Origin: Spizellomyces sp. 'palustris'
Taxonomy: Eukaryota; Chytridiomycota; Chytridiomycetes; Spizellomycetales; Spizellomycetaceae
Direction of reading: 5' to 3'
Assembly: GCA_006535965.1 (NCBI GenBank)
Contig: QEAR01000067.1
Location: 51,479 to 115,478 of the forward strand
DNA: 64,000 nucleotides
Position numbers and translations under genes: made by a program. How positions within the stretch are numbered: position 1 is the stretch's first letter; each line of letters opens with the position of its first letter. Positions 34,447-44,975 of this stretch are shown here, in pieces. Under the pieces are notes generated by a model, which searched no databases, was not told the DNA's origin, and saw nothing but the letters and a program-made list of their open reading frames with translations.

Positions 34447-37212
34447 ATGCACGTCCGGTTGTCCCCTCAGCACCAGGAAATCTATTTGCAGTATCTAAAT
34501 GCAAAGAAAAAGCAGAGTCCTTCCGACGTACCATTCAAATATCTATATGAAGCCCGTAAACGTTTGGTTGGTGCAGGGCTCGTAAGTCCCATTATGACAG
34601 TGAAGCGGTGAAGCTGACGGACATAGGGGGCTATTAGTACAAGCTGAAATATGAGCTGGAAAAGGAAGAAGAGTCCCAATTCTTTTATTCAAAGGAACAG
34701 CAGGTAATTGGTTTGACACCGGTGTAAAAAATAGATATACCTGATACTATCTCCTTATTGTAGCGCCTGTTACTCGCTGTCTTTGACTACCTATTGGGCA
34801 TAAACCACATAGATAGCGAGGAGCTATCCCCTGGTGAAAAGGCACTGACAGCTAGGTACGCAGCGGTCAAATGCGCAGAAGAATGCAATATACATATCGG
34901 CCTCATCCATAATACACAAATCTTAGCTTGGAGGTTCTTAGACCACATGCTGTCCAATCTCTATACTGTTCAATAGTCGTAAACACCCTCAATCAGCTGG
35001 GAATTCTCTGGGCAAATTGGTCGTGAGTCTTTCTTTGAAATCCATGGACAATCAAGCACACCCAGTGACATCGCTCTTAGGGATGCACGTCGTGCTGCAA
35101 CTTTCTTGGAGGAAGCGGAAGAATTGTATCACGGTTATGCAAAGGCTATTAAGGAGCCTCCAGTATCAGAGTAAGGCGCGAAGGCTGTCATTATGCGACC
35201 GCCACAGGAGTTCATATTTGATAGTCCATTCGATGTAGCGGTCACTCTCACTCCGACAGAGTGTTGGGACGAACTTGACAATCTGCACACGTACACTTTA
35301 TACTATTTGGCGCAGGTTTATGGATCTCTGGGTCTGAAGGATAAGGCAAGAATGTGCAGTCATGAGTACCTAATGGCGCACTCGCTAAATGCGCTTTGCT
35401 TGCAGTCTGCCGAGTGCTGTCGGATGACATTGAAGCGGCAGCTTGGACGCAAAGACCTCGATCAATTGGTTGGTAGTATAAAACACGAATCGACCAGGAA
35501 TTGTTCGCCAGCACTTACTTGACACACTCCAGACTTGGGCATTGGACTGCATGACATTGTCCCAATATTATACATCAATTGGTGCCTTCCCTTTTGCTCA
35601 TCATTGCTTGAGTAAGTATCTGCCGAAACATGCGCATTTCACGTATGGATCCCACTTAATTCCATACCTCTTGTGAAGCGGCTGCGGAATCTATGCTTTG
35701 GGACATGAGTGGCGATGGTGTGTCGCTTGTCTCGACGGAACAAGGAATACCGTTACAGCGAGCGAAGGCAGATTTATCGTAAGGAACGACAAGTGACGTG
35801 TTTGACGCAGACAGTCTCAGTAACCTTCTTTTGCTTCATTAGGTGGATATGGGGAAAGTACTACCTAAATGCCTTGGAGGTGTCGGCGTAAGTTCTTGAG
35901 ATTTCCGCTGAGAATTAGATCGCTTTCAGCTGAGAAACAGTCACCGCTGTTTCCCCTACCAGCGAACGTCACCTTGAAGCTGATACCACAATTCAATCCT
36001 CGCTGTCGTAAGTGACTGCCTGTATCCCTCGGTTGACTGTCTTGCTGATCTGGCTCCCAGTATTAGCTTATGTGGCATGCCCCTTTTCGACATCCAGCCG
36101 CCTGCCACGCAACCGGTACGACCGGTAGTTCCACCCGCTTTTGCACAAAGCTATCCCGAAGCACAGCCCTTGTTCCTTGAAGGTTTGCGCTGTCTTGAAG
36201 ATGCGAAAAAGTTCTTTGTTATCGATGGGTTTGTGACGGATCATGTGGGAATAGTCAAGGTACATTCTTTATTAAACAGTGAATACCCTTTAGATTAACT
36301 CTAATACTGTCCAGGATATGTCTCAACTGTACAAGCACCTTTGCGCTTTCGAATCCGATCCTGTACGCCGAAGGTACACACATGCATCGTTCACCTTTGT
36401 CTTAACTCATCTGATATACTGGCACAGCGCACTCACCCAGCGCTGTGCCCTATTGCTTACACCCCTGCTGGAGTCGTTGAATCCCGCACATTTTCTGGAT
36501 CTTGTGCAAAGCGTTACCTATGAGCTGACCACCGCATACGAAGCGCTAGTGGACTGCCGACTCGCTGTATTTGAGAATATTGCTGAAGGATTACCGTACA
36601 AGGAGCGAATCGAGAAAGCGATAGATATTAATCAGTTGTGAGTATTCATTTTCGAAAGATAACAGGACTTCTATGAATTCGCCTTCGGGCCTTGCTCATC
36701 GATGTATCAGACTTGAGAAAACCATACAATATTGTGCAGCTTTCATCACTCTGTATGCGGATCCACAAACTAAGCTTCTACCTGAACCTTTTGAAGATGC
36801 AGACGATGCGGTATGTTCTCTACTTGCTCATGACAGTTGTCTGTCGTTTCCTAGAGATCATTTGTATTACAGCGTGCTGTTATGACCGCGACATGGCGCA
36901 TGGCACGGCTTTGGGCGCGTAAGATCCCGGTTCCGGAAAGTGAAGCGGAAGCTGATGAAAATCATCTGAGGGGTCTTAAAGCTACATATCTCAGGAACAG
37001 GTAAATGTTCCTGGGTCTGTGCCTTCGTGGAGTCAGGGCGTGGAATAAACCTCTCTGTTCCCGTTCACAATAGCTTGGTCGCATACACCCAAATCACGGC
37101 GTATTATACACGGTTTGGCATTTCTGGATTTGAAGACGAGATGGATGTCATTAAAGCCATGTGTGACTTGCTACCGCGGCACATCTTCGAGGTTGAAAAG
37201 GCACTGTCATGA
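34447..37212 (+). CDS. KIF-binding protein (KIFBP/KBP) homologue
   Basis: TPR-like protein that in animals binds kinesin motor domains and blocks microtubule attachment. Seventeen exons give 596 residues (animal KIFBP about 620): 34447-34581, 34638-34703, 34764-34855, 34927-35022, 35066-35162, 35208-35345, 35406-35468, 35533-35611, 35679-35778, 35843-35887, 35963-36007, 36061-36259, 36315-36373, 36428-36637, 36711-36810, 36873-37000 and 37074-37212. Family blocks: LLGINHIDSEELSPGEKAL, LNQLGILWANW, ELDNLHTYTLYYLAQVYGSL, CRMTLKRQL, WALDCMTLSQYYTS, AKKFFVIDGFVTDHVGIV, FESDPVRR, LESLNPAHFLDLV and the C-terminal LLPRHIFEVEKAL. The intron 35346-35405 starts with GC. Start at 34447 is uncertain; an upstream exon may exist. 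A kinesin-7 gene is in the same window, but linkage need not mean function. Confidence 0.88.
35346..35405 (+). other. GC-AG intron in the KIFBP gene
   Basis: Donor AAG|GCAAGA and acceptor TTGCAG. Removing these 60 nt joins GLKDK to SAECCRMTLKRQL, matching the family without a gap. No GT donor nearby keeps the frame. The 60 nt are also stop-free, so retention would insert 20 residues. Confidence 0.75.
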
Positions 37213-37752
37213 TAATCAAGAGCCTTCGTACTTGTTGGTCTCTCGAACGCTGAAGGGAAAACCGAAAACCCCGCCATTGTAAGTAGGTACCTAACCGGTT
37301 AGAACATACGACGAACTTTTTGCGTATGTAGAAGGAACTATTGGAGTGGCTGGGATTGGTGGATTTACCTTCGATGGCGCCACTTTTTTGAGGCGAGGTT
37401 ATAAATGCTAGGCTCACCTGCATGACCTGAGCACGCAGAAAATAGAATGCCATATAAAATCTCGGACAAGCATACTTTTCTTCTTACAATTTAGAACAGA
37501 ACAAACAGAAGGGGAGAGTCGCCATAAAAATAACACCTTGCAACATTCAATCTCTTTTACAGATATTACACTCCGATCCCATGACTCAAACATTCGCTGG
37601 CTAGGGAGTTATCTCCATTTCGTTGTCTTTTCACTCCGCCACTCTGATTTATCAACAAGTAGACCGCAAAACGATGACAGACATGCTAATGCAGCCGCCA
37701 AATTGTCCCTCCCTTTCGATCCTCCGCCTGGTTTACTTCTTTCAGTAATGGT
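37213..37752. other. Intergenic between convergent genes
   Basis: 3' flanks of KIFBP and the CHTOP-like gene. Nothing recognised. Confidence 0.55.
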
Positions 37753-38411
37753 TCACGATTCCATTGGAGTGCTATCGCTGTCCTGAGCCATATACTCCTC
37801 AAGCTCGTTATCGAGCTTGCTTGCCGCATATTTCGTATCCTTCATCATAAAGCTTTCGAGTTCTTTGTCGAGAGCCTCTTTAGACGGCGGGGCACCACCT
37901 CGACCTCCACGACCGCGTCCACCACGAAATCCGCCTCGACCACCGCGAAACGTGTTTCGTGCCACAAAACCTCGTCCAAAACTCCCTCGACCACGGAAAG
38001 CACTTCCTCCCCTTGCAAGTCCTCGGCCAACTTTGGTGACACCTCCGCGGGCCACATGTCCACTGATGCCGCCGCGCGCACCACGAAATGCACTAGCGTT
38101 AACGACGCCGCGATTTGCCATTGGTTTACCTCTGCCCAAACGGTTGGCCATTACGGTAGCTTGACGGCTGCCGGTCTGCCGAGAGGCCACGCGAGCGATT
38201 TCAATTTGCCTGAATCTTCAAAATATATACAAAATAGGGAAGCCGTCAGGATAACCATCAAGTTGAAACACAAGGAGAGGCACAGGGTAACAAACCTATC
38301 GGAAAGTGAACTGTTCGTTTGCATACCAGTTGGACCGTTGGTCCCCTTAGTAACCACTACACGACGAGCAGGAGCGCCGTTTACAGTATTTCCGTTGGCT
38401 GGTTTCGTCAT
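37753..38411 (-). CDS. CHTOP/FOP-like RGG protein with C-terminal FoP-duplication motif
   Basis: Small basic nuclear RNA-binding protein of 190 residues, likely in mRNA export or as a target of arginine methyltransferase, as for CHTOP. Exons: 38411-38296 and 38209-37753. The N-terminus holds NSSLSDRQIEIAR, comparable to the short SLNERF region of CHTOP. The centre is an RGG/FRG-rich array (about residues 65-140: FRGGRGGFRGGRGRGGRGG). The end carries two helical LDxELxxxM repeats, KEALDKELESFMMKD and SKLDNELEEYMAQD, the FoP-duplication signature shared with ALYREF and CHTOP. The first-exon splice (GATAG|GTTTGT) was chosen because it keeps frame into RQIEIARV. Confidence 0.8.
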
Positions 38412-39247
38412 GATGAGAGTAGCAAGCCCTTGATCAACTAGAAAGAGAAACGCACAGCCAAAGATGTGCCATAATATCAGCATAGGAAATCCAACTACAT
38501 CAGGCCAGTGGAGGAGGTCAAGGAGACGGTCGATAACCACCAAGGTCAGAGGCATGTGTTCTTGCTGCCTCCTATATCAATTTTCTCCTGGTAGCACACT
38601 AGCGATTCGGAGGTTTCCAAAACGTCGCACCGATCGGCACAAGGTGGAAGTTCCCTCGAAGCTCGCTTGGGCATACCTCGCTTGGCCGTCGCTCGCCATG
38701 ATATCCCAGCACGCTTTTCCCGCGGCAAACGCAAGATCCACCAACGTCTCTGGCAGCTTTAAAAGGGGCCTCACCACCCTATCGTCGCTGAACTTAACGC
38801 CTCTGACCAAGCTGTTCTAACCCTCTCCCCAACCTTCTCCACAGGCAAAAACTGGCAGTCGGAAACAGCGAGCTCGTACATTGCTAAGACGTCCAAAATA
38901 TCCAGGTGTTGAGCTAAATAGGAGATCAAGACTTGTCCCTAATCTGGTGTCTCCGACGGGTTTCAGATCGAGCGTCCACCGTACACCTCCGCAATATATG
39001 TTCAGCTGAGAAGATGCAATCAGCCCAATCGGCCTTCTGAAATTTCAGTTGGTAGAGATCTGCGCTTTCGAGTGCGATGTAGTAGGGGGGGCCAGGTAGT
39101 GAGATTCGTTAAAGCCAAACTGTCCAAACTGCGCGCATTTGACACCTCACGTGACAGTGGCACAGCACTGTTCCGAATTTGGTTGACGTCGATCTTGATA
39201 GGAATTGGTCATGTTCGTCCATCTGGCCCATCGTTTGCAATAAAACT
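38412..39247. other. Divergent spacer with a possibly coding minus-strand stretch
   Basis: Between the CHTOP-like gene and COQ8. Minus-strand frames at about 38920-38770 (LDVLAMYELAVSDCQFLPVE) and 38815-38580 (VVRPLLKLPETLVDLAFAAG) look protein-like but are in different frames, and I could not join them with good splice sites. It may be a short gene, a decayed copy, or chance. Confidence 0.4.
38577..38925 (-). pseudogene. Possible unrecognised or decayed coding region
   Basis: Two overlapping minus-strand frames show normal amino-acid composition for about 45 and 75 codons. A weak acceptor near 38817 (GGGTTAG) followed by NSLVRGVKFSDDRVVRPLL is possible. No recognisable family, start codon or consistent exon structure, so the call is tentative. 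Confidence 0.25.
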
Positions 39248-41670
39248 ATGTCGACAAAGAAGGGGGGGGATATTTTAAGTATGTTTAAAACGCCTTGTCA
39301 TCTTACTCCAGGAATTTGCTAACGGTGTCTTGTTAGGCTTGCTTCTCGCCTCACGACAGGTTTTCTTGAGCATCCTTGACCAGCAAAGCGGCAGCCTAAA
39401 GCATTACGCGCGGACCTCTAGTATCCCCCGTGCAGCTGCCCGAGTTCTTGATAGAACCCCACATGCTGAAGCTCCAGCTCAGGGGTCAAGTCTCTCTAGT
39501 CATACGGACTCTCAGAGGTGGCTCATCCTAAATATCTCCCCAGAAGGCCAACCGTCAAACTAACCACCCCACTTCTCCCTAGTCCCCGTCCTATAGATCC
39601 TGTATCGGCGCAACCGTATGTAGAGAGTACAAAAGAAGATCGCCACGCATCGAAATCTGTTCCCCCACCTCCATTTTCATCTGAGGTATTATCCCACATA
39701 TCACTTCACCTGGCTCGAATTAAAGATCACACGCTAACGTTTCCACAAAGCTCAATAATGGAGACGGGTTACCATTGTCTTCTGGAGTATCGCACTTTTC
39801 AGAACTGTCGATAGATCCGCCGTCATCTATTTCGCCTGATTCTCAAATGACTCGTGCAGCACGAACCGGGCATTTGGGTGCGAGCTTTTCGGCAACATCC
39901 AGTGAATCTGCCGCGGAAAGCATTGCGGAAGAGTCGACGGATTACCGATTGCGGGTGAGCAGTTCGTAAATCCTACTTAAAGAATATCGTTGGCAACGAG
40001 GTTACTGAATATACCTCGGCCAAAGCCGGCAGCTTTCAAGCAATCCAAGGTCCCTTCATCACGAGTGGGCCGACTCTGGCACTATGGAAGTGAGTCAGAA
40101 TGATACTTAAACCCTCGCATATTCGCCAGCTGAATCATCAACCATCCTTCAGGTCTTGCAGCGGGCGTGGGTGTCGGTGCGGTGGGTGAGGCAGTACGCC
40201 GAGTGGCGGGCTTTTCGGATGGGAATGGTAACTTCTACTGGCGCTATGTGCGATGGTTCCTTTTTCTTATAGTCATTATTTTAAAGGTGGAAGTGTGGTT
40301 CTCAGTCCCGGAAATATCGAGAGAATTGTTAGCAAGCTAACGCGAATGCGAGGCGCAGCACTGAAACTCGGCCAGATGCTAAGTATACAAGGTATAGGGA
40401 TAATAGCCAGTGCAGCAATTTATGTGGAGCTGATCTCCTCGAATACTGTACAAATAGACAATTCCATGCTCCCTAAAGAGCTGGAAAACATCCTCCTACG
40501 TGTTCAGAACACTGCGAATTACATGCCTGACTCTCAGCTGCAGGTACAACACCTTTTGTTAATCATTCTCAGCTCTGGCAGAGACCAATTCTTTAATTTC
40601 AGACCACACTGAGCAGGGAGCTTGGACCGGATTGGCGTTCAAAATTTGGTGAATTTGAGCTCATGCCCATCGCTGCGGCGTCCATTGGGCAGGTTCATCG
40701 TGCTACATTATTGGACGGTCAACCTGTGGCCGTTAAAGTGCAGTATCCCGGTGTAGCCAACAGTATCGACAATGACCTGGATAACTTGCGTGCCCTCATC
40801 CTGTTCAGCAATTTTCTGCCAAAAGGCTTGTACCTCGATAACACTATCCGGGTTGCACGAAAAGAGCTGGCATGGGAATGCGATTATAAGCGAGAGGCGG
40901 AGGCCATGGAGAAATTTCGAGATCTAATCAAAGGCTTACGAGGCTTCAACGTCCCAAAAGTAATATCCAACCTCACCACTGCTCAAGTCTTGACAACGGA
41001 ATTTGTCGAAGGGCTTCCTGTAGGGTCTTTCTCAAATCTTCCGCAACGGATTCGCGACAGCATCGGTGAACGAATACTTCGTCTTTGTCTACGCGAACTA
41101 TTTGAGTTCCGCTTCATGCAAACTGACCCTAACTGGTCCAACTTTTTGTATGATGCCCGCACGGATATGATACATTTGCTGGATTTTGGGGCGGCGAGAG
41201 AGTTTGATGCGGATTTCACCCAAAAATACATGAATGTTTTGCACGCAGCTTCTGAAGGGGACCGAGAAGGGTGTGCATATTGGTCCAAAGTATTAGGATT
41301 TTTGACTGGAATGGAGAGTCAGGTACGCTTATCCAGGACATGTTAATTCAAACTTTCCGAAACCCTAACCTATCTACTGACGCAGGCTATGACGAATGCC
41401 CATGTTAACTCTCTCCTCATGCTGGCGGAACCATTTTCAAAGTTTAGTCCTGCCGTCTATGATTTCGGAAATCAGGATGTGACCAACCGCGTCCGCGCAG
41501 AGATTCCGTTGATGCTCAGAGAACGACTAACTCCTCCACCTGACGAGACGTATTCATTGCATAGGAAGCTGTCGGGGGCCTTCTTGCTGTGCACAAAACT
41601 GAGATCCAGAATTAGATGTAGAGAAATCTTTGAGGGATTTAGGGAGAGATATGTCTTTGATTTGGCATAA
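39248..41670 (+). CDS. COQ8: COQ8/ADCK3-type atypical kinase-ATPase for ubiquinone synthesis
   Basis: Mitochondrial inner-membrane UbiB-family ATPase supporting the coenzyme Q synthesis complex. Ten exons: 39248-39278, 39337-39517, 39544-39685, 39751-39954, 40026-40089, 40153-40227, 40287-40391, 40458-40543, 40603-41322 and 41386-41670; 630 residues. A variable Ser/Pro/Thr-rich head precedes KQSKVPSSRVGRLWHYGSLA, the membrane Gly-rich stretch AAGVGVGAVGEAVR, and the family KxGQ motif in ALKLGQMLS. The kinase-like core has the Ala-rich loop AAASIGQVH, PVAVKVQYPG, DPNWSNFLY and LLDFGAAREF. The two short introns 39518-39543 (26 nt) and 39955-40025 deserve transcript checks; the first is unusually short, although both ends are GT-AG and the frame is kept. 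Confidence 0.9.
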
Positions 41671-41781
41671 AGTCCATAGTGTGAACCATTTAAGACGATT
41701 AGAACTAGTACTACTACGAAGGAATAGATTAGATTAGTATGTACAATGGGCCCAAGCAACATCTACAATTCAAGCTAATAT

Positions 41782-43929
41782 TCATCGGATCTTTGGTGGC
41801 ATTTTGACCAGCCGGTTTCGAGTTACACGCTCTCTAATCTGTAATTCAGGCTCACTGTCTGAATTCGCCTTCGCAGCCTTTCGGGGCATTCTCTTTTGAG
41901 TTAATTTTTCGAAAATGCTAGAATCAGGTTCGCTATCGGACTTCGCCGCTTTCTCAGAATGGTCGTCCGCTACGTCCAATTCCGAATCGCTATCGATGAC
42001 ATAAAAGTGATCGGTCTCTTCCCGGAGATGTAGTTTTCCTTGCGCCTTTTTTCGTTTTTGCCCGAGAGTCGACTTTTGACTCTCCACATTTTCTCCTCTT
42101 TTCCTCTTTTGCCCAGGCACGGGAGACCCTGACACGTTTCCTCGTGTGACAAACTCCTGCAAATCATCTCGAATCTCATCATATCGCTCCTGGACAGCCT
42201 CTCGAAGCTCCATCACTTCCTTTCTAACTGTAAGGATACTGCCGAGCAGAGTGGGCACATTAACATGGCGTCCTGCGTGTAATCGTTCGTATCCGGCACC
42301 TATCATGCCCTGGAGGAGTCTGGACGCACGCATGAATTCGTAACGAATCGCCGGCCAGGCACGAGTTCCTCCGGCGATTTCATTTGCTGGGACGAGAAGA
42401 GTTAGGTGGCCAATTATGCGTGTTCGCAAAGACCATGATGGTAACTTACTCGGATCCTGTGGGTCCAGGATACATAGCGCCGTTGGCCGTGGGGGCCCAC
42501 GCTGCAGCGGACAGGTTCTTGGGTTCTGGTAGATTTCCTATATTTGGATGCGCTCCTGATGTTATATCGACTAAAACTCGGGAGATATACAGCAAACAAC
42601 CGACCTTGCGATAGTACCAAGCCTGTTCGAGATTCACCCCAATACCAACGTCCTCGTAATTGAACTGTGAACCGTATAATTCTAGCATGTCCAGTAACAG
42701 TATTCCCAGGTTATCTTTGGCTCTTATTTGGCCACTTTGTAGTTTTGGATGAAGCTAAGCACAAAACAACATTCTATAACTCAGCGAATAGGCGCCAACG
42801 GCTAAGAGAGACGCTTCACCAGTACCTTTAGAAACGCGGTTATAAGGGTCATTAGTGTGTAGCTGCCCAATCCTCCCGTGAACACCTCATTCAAGTGCCT
42901 TTGCAAGAGGAACTGCTTCATGATGAGGAGTAGTGGTCGAAGACCTTCCCCGCTAAGCGGGTCCTCGATGAACTTCTTCACAATGTCCGCAGCATGCACT
43001 CCAGTTTCGACATTGAAACTGATATCGGCTGGGAATTTCGTCAACGCGTCTACAATCTTGATGATTGGCACCTAATACCATCCTTGTTGAGATTCTCGGA
43101 TCTGTCGCTGGCTTGAGGGGAACTGCCCACCTTCGCATTTCTAATTACTTCAATTTTTGATGCGATGCCAGCACGTTTTACTGCTGTCTCCAGTTGGTGT
43201 AAACAAATCGGCGGATATGCACTTCTTTCGAGAATTACTACGTCAACGTCGCTAGTGCACGCCATAGTAAATATCGGTTTGCGGCGTGGAACATGACCGG
43301 CTAATTGGCAATCCTTACCTCGAAGGAAGATAAAGTTTTGTTTCAAAGCTGCCGAAGACGTGCACCTCTGCTCGAGGCCATACCGACCGCACAACATGTG
43401 TGATTCTGTCGACCGTCAATTGGCGCATGCTATGTTCGGCTTCTGTAGGGATGAGAAAAGAGATATAGTCGTCGATTTCTTGATGCAACCTTTTTCAACG
43501 CGATTGAGCGGACGGCGAGGTGCGAATGAAAGTGAGAAACTGGCGCATGGAAAGTACCTCTATAAGATACACCTACATCTTCAACAGATTTTTCGAATAA
43601 ACTCTTCCTTTAGGTTGCCATGGAGGGGTCGGTAGCGGAGTCAAAATATCCAAGCTTTTAGGTTTCAGTTGATCCTGCCGTTTCCCGCGAGGATCAGAAT
43701 TCGGAGCAAAAGCTCCACCTTGCCCACCTCGGCGGGCAGGTGCGGAGTCCGGTCTTACGTTCGATATGGGGCGACCGGCTGGGGTTTTTGGGGCTTGAGC
43801 TTGAGCTTGGGCTTCTGCTGTGGGGCCAGGACCATCCAGCTGATCCACATACTGATCATCGTCCAAGTCTAGAGGTATGTAGTCGTCCTGCTCCGCAGCA
43901 ACATCTGGCGTCGAGCTGATCTCACCCAT
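41782..43929 (-). CDS. TRF4/PAPD5-type non-canonical poly(A) RNA polymerase
   Basis: Nuclear nucleotidyltransferase of the TRAMP complex type, which oligoadenylates aberrant RNAs for exosome decay. Exons: 43929-43577, 43489-43319, 43251-43131, 43071-42826, 42754-42605, 42537-42450 and 42386-41782; 577 residues. An acidic then Gly/Pro-rich head is followed by LHQEIDDYISFLIPT. The catalytic motif is FGSFETKLYLPSSDVDVVIL. Then come KVPIIKIVDALTKFPADISF, RPLLLIMKQFLLQRHLNEVF, TGGLGSYTLMTLI and ELYGSQFNYEDVGI, with the nucleotide-recognition DPQDPTNEIAGGTRAWPAIR. The tail of about 140 residues is Lys/Arg-rich with SDSE clusters. All introns are GT-AG. Confidence 0.92.
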
Positions 43930-44056
43930 GTCTATGGAACCAAGTAGGAAATGTCCCCATCAGCTTCACCAAGCTTTCTGTCGGGTGAGTACACGTGTTA
44001 CTGCTTAGCTGAATTGTGAGCGATTATTGAGAACCGCTTGACCTTTTGCAGCTGCG
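43930..44056. promoter_or_regulatory. Compact bidirectional promoter with an E-box and likely 5' UTR intron
   Basis: A 127-bp spacer separates the TRF4 and Rpr2-type start codons. A good GT-AG pair at 43985-44051 (GTGAGT to TTTTGCAG) lies just upstream of ATG 44057 and is probably a 5' UTR intron. CACGTG (43992-43997) lies inside it. Confidence 0.5.
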
Positions 44057-44881
44057 ATGGATTCCTCTCTTTCACGACGACTAGGATTTTTGCATGACGC
44101 TGCTCATTCCCTTTTTGATACATGCCCATCACTCTCCCGCTTCTACCTTTCAAAGTTCCAAGACGTCTGTGCTGATCAAAAGGTGCCCGTCATAGAGAGA
44201 ATCTCCAAACGGTTTTGTTCGAGGTGTGGGAGTTTGTTTGTACCGGGGCAAAACGCAAGGGTAAGGGTTACTGGAAATGGCGAGAGAGAGAACCCCAAGA
44301 AGAAGAAACGAAAGACCGGCAACCGTTCATCTGCGCCAACTCGGGATGAATCGTTAAGCCATGCCCTCCATGTCTCCCACCAGGGAAACCTGAAGAGAAT
44401 TATAATCAATCATGTGAAGAATTCAGAATCAATGATGGGACCAGCGACATCGCGGATGCTTCCTTTGACAGCGCCAATTTCTGGGAAGAGATCGAGACTT
44501 TTGGCGGAGAGTCACCAGTCAAATACTACCCTCACGAATCAAGTGGCATACCTCTGCCTTACATGCGGGGCAGAAACTCGCTTTCCAGGGACATCTATGG
44601 AACATGTGAGGCAATTTGATGCTGCAAAAAACAGCCTCAATGCCTCTATCAAAGTTCCAATCCTACCCTCTGGGGCCAAAGCCACTCCTGCCTCAGAATA
44701 TTCACAAGCAACGACACATCGTCTCTCTGATACCTTGGAATCTTCACCAAGTGGAGTGAAGAAGAAAAAGAAAGAAAAGCGCAAAAATGACCTACGGACG
44801 CTCCTGGCGGCTAGTAAAAAGGACGATGCACATAGAACAGGAAACAGCCTAAATTTGACCGATTTTCTGTCGAGTTTGTAA
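44057..44881 (+). CDS. RNase P/MRP subunit of the Rpr2/Rpp21/SNM1 family
   Basis: Zinc-ribbon protein subunit of nuclear RNase P or RNase MRP, which process tRNA 5' ends and rRNA. Single coding exon, 274 residues. The helical N-terminus RRLGFLHDAAHSLFDTCPSL, then SRFYLSKFQDVCADQK, precedes FCSRCGSLFVPGQNARVRV; a second Cys pair, YLCLTCGAETRFPGTS, lies about 115 residues later. The two CxxC pairs are farther apart than in typical Rpp21 because of an inserted Lys/Ser-rich loop. This is nearer to the yeast SNM1/RPR2 arrangement. The tail has a KKKKKEKRKND nuclear-localisation-like run. Whether it serves RNase P or MRP cannot be told. Confidence 0.82.
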   Translation: MDSSLSRRLGFLHDAAHSLFDTCPSLSRFYLSKFQDVCADQKVPVIERISKRFCSRCGSLFVPGQNARVRVTGNGERENPKKKKRKTGNRSSAPTRDESLSHALHVSHQGNLKRIIINHVKNSESMMGPATSRMLPLTAPISGKRSRLLAESHQSNTTLTNQVAYLCLTCGAETRFPGTSMEHVRQFDAAKNSLNASIKVPILPSGAKATPASEYSQATTHRLSDTLESSPSGVKKKKKEKRKNDLRTLLAASKKDDAHRTGNSLNLTDFLSSL

Positions 44882-44975
44882 CATTTGTTCAAAGTAATTG
44901 GAGCTGCCCACTCCGTATTCTATATTAGTACACCGCACTATCGTATCCTTCTATTGGACTGCTGTAGTGAAAGCT

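Noticed and set aside
39048-39110. A-box-like TTTCAGTTGGTAGAG suggesting a tRNA
   Set aside because: No B-box at the right distance and no acceptor-stem pairing.
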